From JABDMH01 sp964428345 (lineage in GTDB: Bacteria > Bacteroidota > Bacteroidia > Chitinophagales > Saprospiraceae): a stretch of 64,000 bases of DNA. Below are positions 62,689 to 64,000 of the stretch, piece by piece. The notes under the pieces were generated by a model, which saw only the letters and a list, made by a program, of their open reading frames with translations, made no database searches and was not told the DNA's origin. The stretch spans positions 1 to 64,000 of the forward strand of contig CAYRYD010000002.1 of the NCBI GenBank assembly GCA_964428345.1, given 5' to 3'. The first letter of the stretch is position 1. Each line of letters opens with the position of its first letter. Made by a program: the position numbers and the translations under genes.

Positions 62689-64000
62689 ATGATCCAACAC
62701 AACTTTCAAATCAATATACCGGTATTACGGTGTTGGTTCTTTCTGATGATGCTGAGTGTTCTTCAGTATGCAAAAGCCCAACCCCCATTGGAAACCCTTC
62801 TCCATCTCGATAAATCCTTTTATGTCTCGGGGGAGATCGCCTGGTTTAAATTGTATCTGCCAGGTACCTGGCAAAACCGGGAAGTGGCCGTTAATACACG
62901 GATACTGAATCAACCTGGAGAACAGGTGGAGCAGTTCTTTATATTAACTGAAGGTAAAAGTTACCTTGAAGGCTACTTTCGCATTCCCTACGATGTCACC
63001 AGCGGCTATTACGAGATCCGGTTTTCCGCATCGGCAGGTGCTCCGACCGGTGAGCAGATGATCGGAGTCTTTGCGATACCGGTCTACAATGATCTTGACA
63101 GACCGGAAGAAATTGTGACTGTTGAGGCTTTTGAGAAAGAAGATCCGGTATTGTTATCTGAGGACCTAAATTTTGAATTTTCCCTGCAGGAAGCCAACGT
63201 TCGTAGCCGGGATGAAGTAGCAGTCCAGGTACTGATTACCGATAAAAATGGTCATCCGGTCAGTGGTCATGCTTCTGTGACCATCAAAGATAGCCGCCTG
63301 GCCAAGTCAATTACGGGTGCGCCGGAAATTTTGGTCCAGCCAGTCAGCCTGACAATTGATCCCAAAGTTTTGCAGCCCGACATCTATGCCCGGGGCAGAC
63401 TGACCGGATCCGACAACACTCCCTTGCAGATCAATGTGCTGGGAGGCTATGTCAGCGACGATCAGCGAATCTATTACACCAAATCAAATCATGAAGGTGA
63501 TTTTCAATTAAATCTCCCTCCATTTACCGGTCGAAAAAAAATCCAGTATCTGGGATTTCAATACGAGCAACCCGACATCAGGAGCAGCATAGAGTCTGTA
63601 CAACGAGTACTCGAAGCCCGCAATCTCATCTACACCCGGGAGTTGCTCGAATATTTCGAGCTGAGCCGTTTGCGAAAGAAAATCTTCCAATACTATGAAA
63701 CGGCTGAATCCGAACCCGATCCTGAAGATATCCAGGTTGAAGTCCCGGTGCTGGAACCGGATGCCAGTTACAGCGTCAAAGAATATGAATCTTTCAAGGA
63801 TATGAAATCCTTTTTTGGGGAATTATTGACACCGTTGAGGTTCAAACTTGAAAAAGACAGTACATTTTCCGCTACCCTATTTAACGCCAGGGGCGGAAAG
63901 CGATCAAATACGGTTTTACGCGGCAAACCTTTGTTTTTTATCGATGGAAAAGCCACCCGGAATGCGGATTTTGTTGCCAGACTACCGATCAGTGCTATCG
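62689..64000 (+). CDS. Exported MG2-like (alpha-2-macroglobulin-type) protein, partial
   Basis: The frame opens with ATG at 62689 and stays open to the window end (437 codons), so the C-terminus is missing. A signal peptide of about 28 residues ends YAKAQ. The mature start LLHLDKSFYVSGEIAWFKLY is the MG2-domain pattern of Bacteroidota proteins that accompany TonB-dependent receptors. A second macroglobulin/Ig-like unit follows (EVAVQVLITDKNGHPVSGHA). The part near the cut is mixed and may lead into a plug-like domain. It is third in an operon with the receptor and DUF4249 lipoprotein, 12 bp after the latter. Confidence 0.78.
   Translation, partial: MIQHNFQINIPVLRCWFFLMMLSVLQYAKAQPPLETLLHLDKSFYVSGEIAWFKLYLPGTWQNREVAVNTRILNQPGEQVEQFFILTEGKSYLEGYFRIPYDVTSGYYEIRFSASAGAPTGEQMIGVFAIPVYNDLDRPEEIVTVEAFEKEDPVLLSEDLNFEFSLQEANVRSRDEVAVQVLITDKNGHPVSGHASVTIKDSRLAKSITGAPEILVQPVSLTIDPKVLQPDIYARGRLTGSDNTPLQINVLGGYVSDDQRIYYTKSNHEGDFQLNLPPFTGRKKIQYLGFQYEQPDIRSSIESVQRVLEARNLIYTRELLEYFELSRLRKKIFQYYETAESEPDPEDIQVEVPVLEPDASYSVKEYESFKDMKSFFGELLTPLRFKLEKDSTFSATLFNARGGKRSNTVLRGKPLFFIDGKATRNADFVARLPISAI

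Overview
The window is bacterial chromosome from a member of the Bacteroidota, probably a Saprospiraceae/Lewinella-like marine or environmental lineage. The phylum call rests on a SprA-type type IX secretion (T9SS) translocon gene directly after ruvA, a secreted protein with a T9SS C-terminal sorting domain, a fused MurF-alanine racemase, a TonB-dependent receptor followed by a DUF4249 lipoprotein and an MG2-type protein, many lipoproteins, starts without Shine-Dalgarno sequences, and a few TAnnTTTG-type -7 boxes. The family-level call is an impression from gene content only.

Layout. 1-5.9 kb: a 10-bp tandem repeat, then a leftward six-gene cluster (SDR, Gfo/Idh/MocA oxidoreductase, SDR, ROK kinase, SIS protein, core MetE-like methyltransferase) that looks like sugar or amino-sugar metabolism with a methyl-transfer step. 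6-7.9 kb: two divergent MscS channels. 8-10.4 kb: a secreted DUF1593 nucleoside-hydrolase-like protein coupled to a methylthioribose-kinase-like phosphotransferase. 10.5-18.5 kb (leftward): an alpha/beta-hydrolase/SGNH double esterase, an alpha/alpha-barrel-like lipoprotein, a class C beta-lactamase-like lipoprotein with an outer-membrane beta-barrel partner, a membrane LytTR regulator, GNAT, VOC and fructosamine-kinase genes. 18.7-20.4 kb: a sorbosone-dehydrogenase-like lipoprotein with a cytochrome c domain. 20.4-24.1 kb: a gene-poor stretch, a T9SS cargo protein, a decayed DUF819 gene, and a second copy of the barrel/serine-hydrolase pair. 24.2-29.8 kb: GlsB-like protein, FG-GAP protein, ADP-ribosylglycohydrolase lipoprotein, aldo/keto reductase, fasciclin protein and a coiled-coil lipoprotein. 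29.9-33 kb: a 1025-residue peptidase/beta-propeller/barrel protein.

33.3-58.7 kb is mostly core: clpB, three SurA/PpiC-type periplasmic folding factors, murF-alr with purD, ruvA-sprA, a PDZ protein, an RprXY-like two-component system, an SDR overlapping serC, and ald. 58.8-64 kb: a TonB-dependent receptor with an STN domain, a DUF4249 lipoprotein, and an MG2-like protein cut off by the window end.

No rRNA, tRNA, CRISPR array, intact IS element, phage or defence island was seen. The best candidate for something undescribed is the two-gene module 'outer-membrane beta-barrel + class C beta-lactamase-like lipoprotein', present twice in the same order with the SxxK and YxN motifs at the same residue numbers. 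Other points of note are the nucleoside-hydrolase-like/kinase pair, the double-esterase fusion, and enzymes whose usual metal or catalytic residues are replaced.
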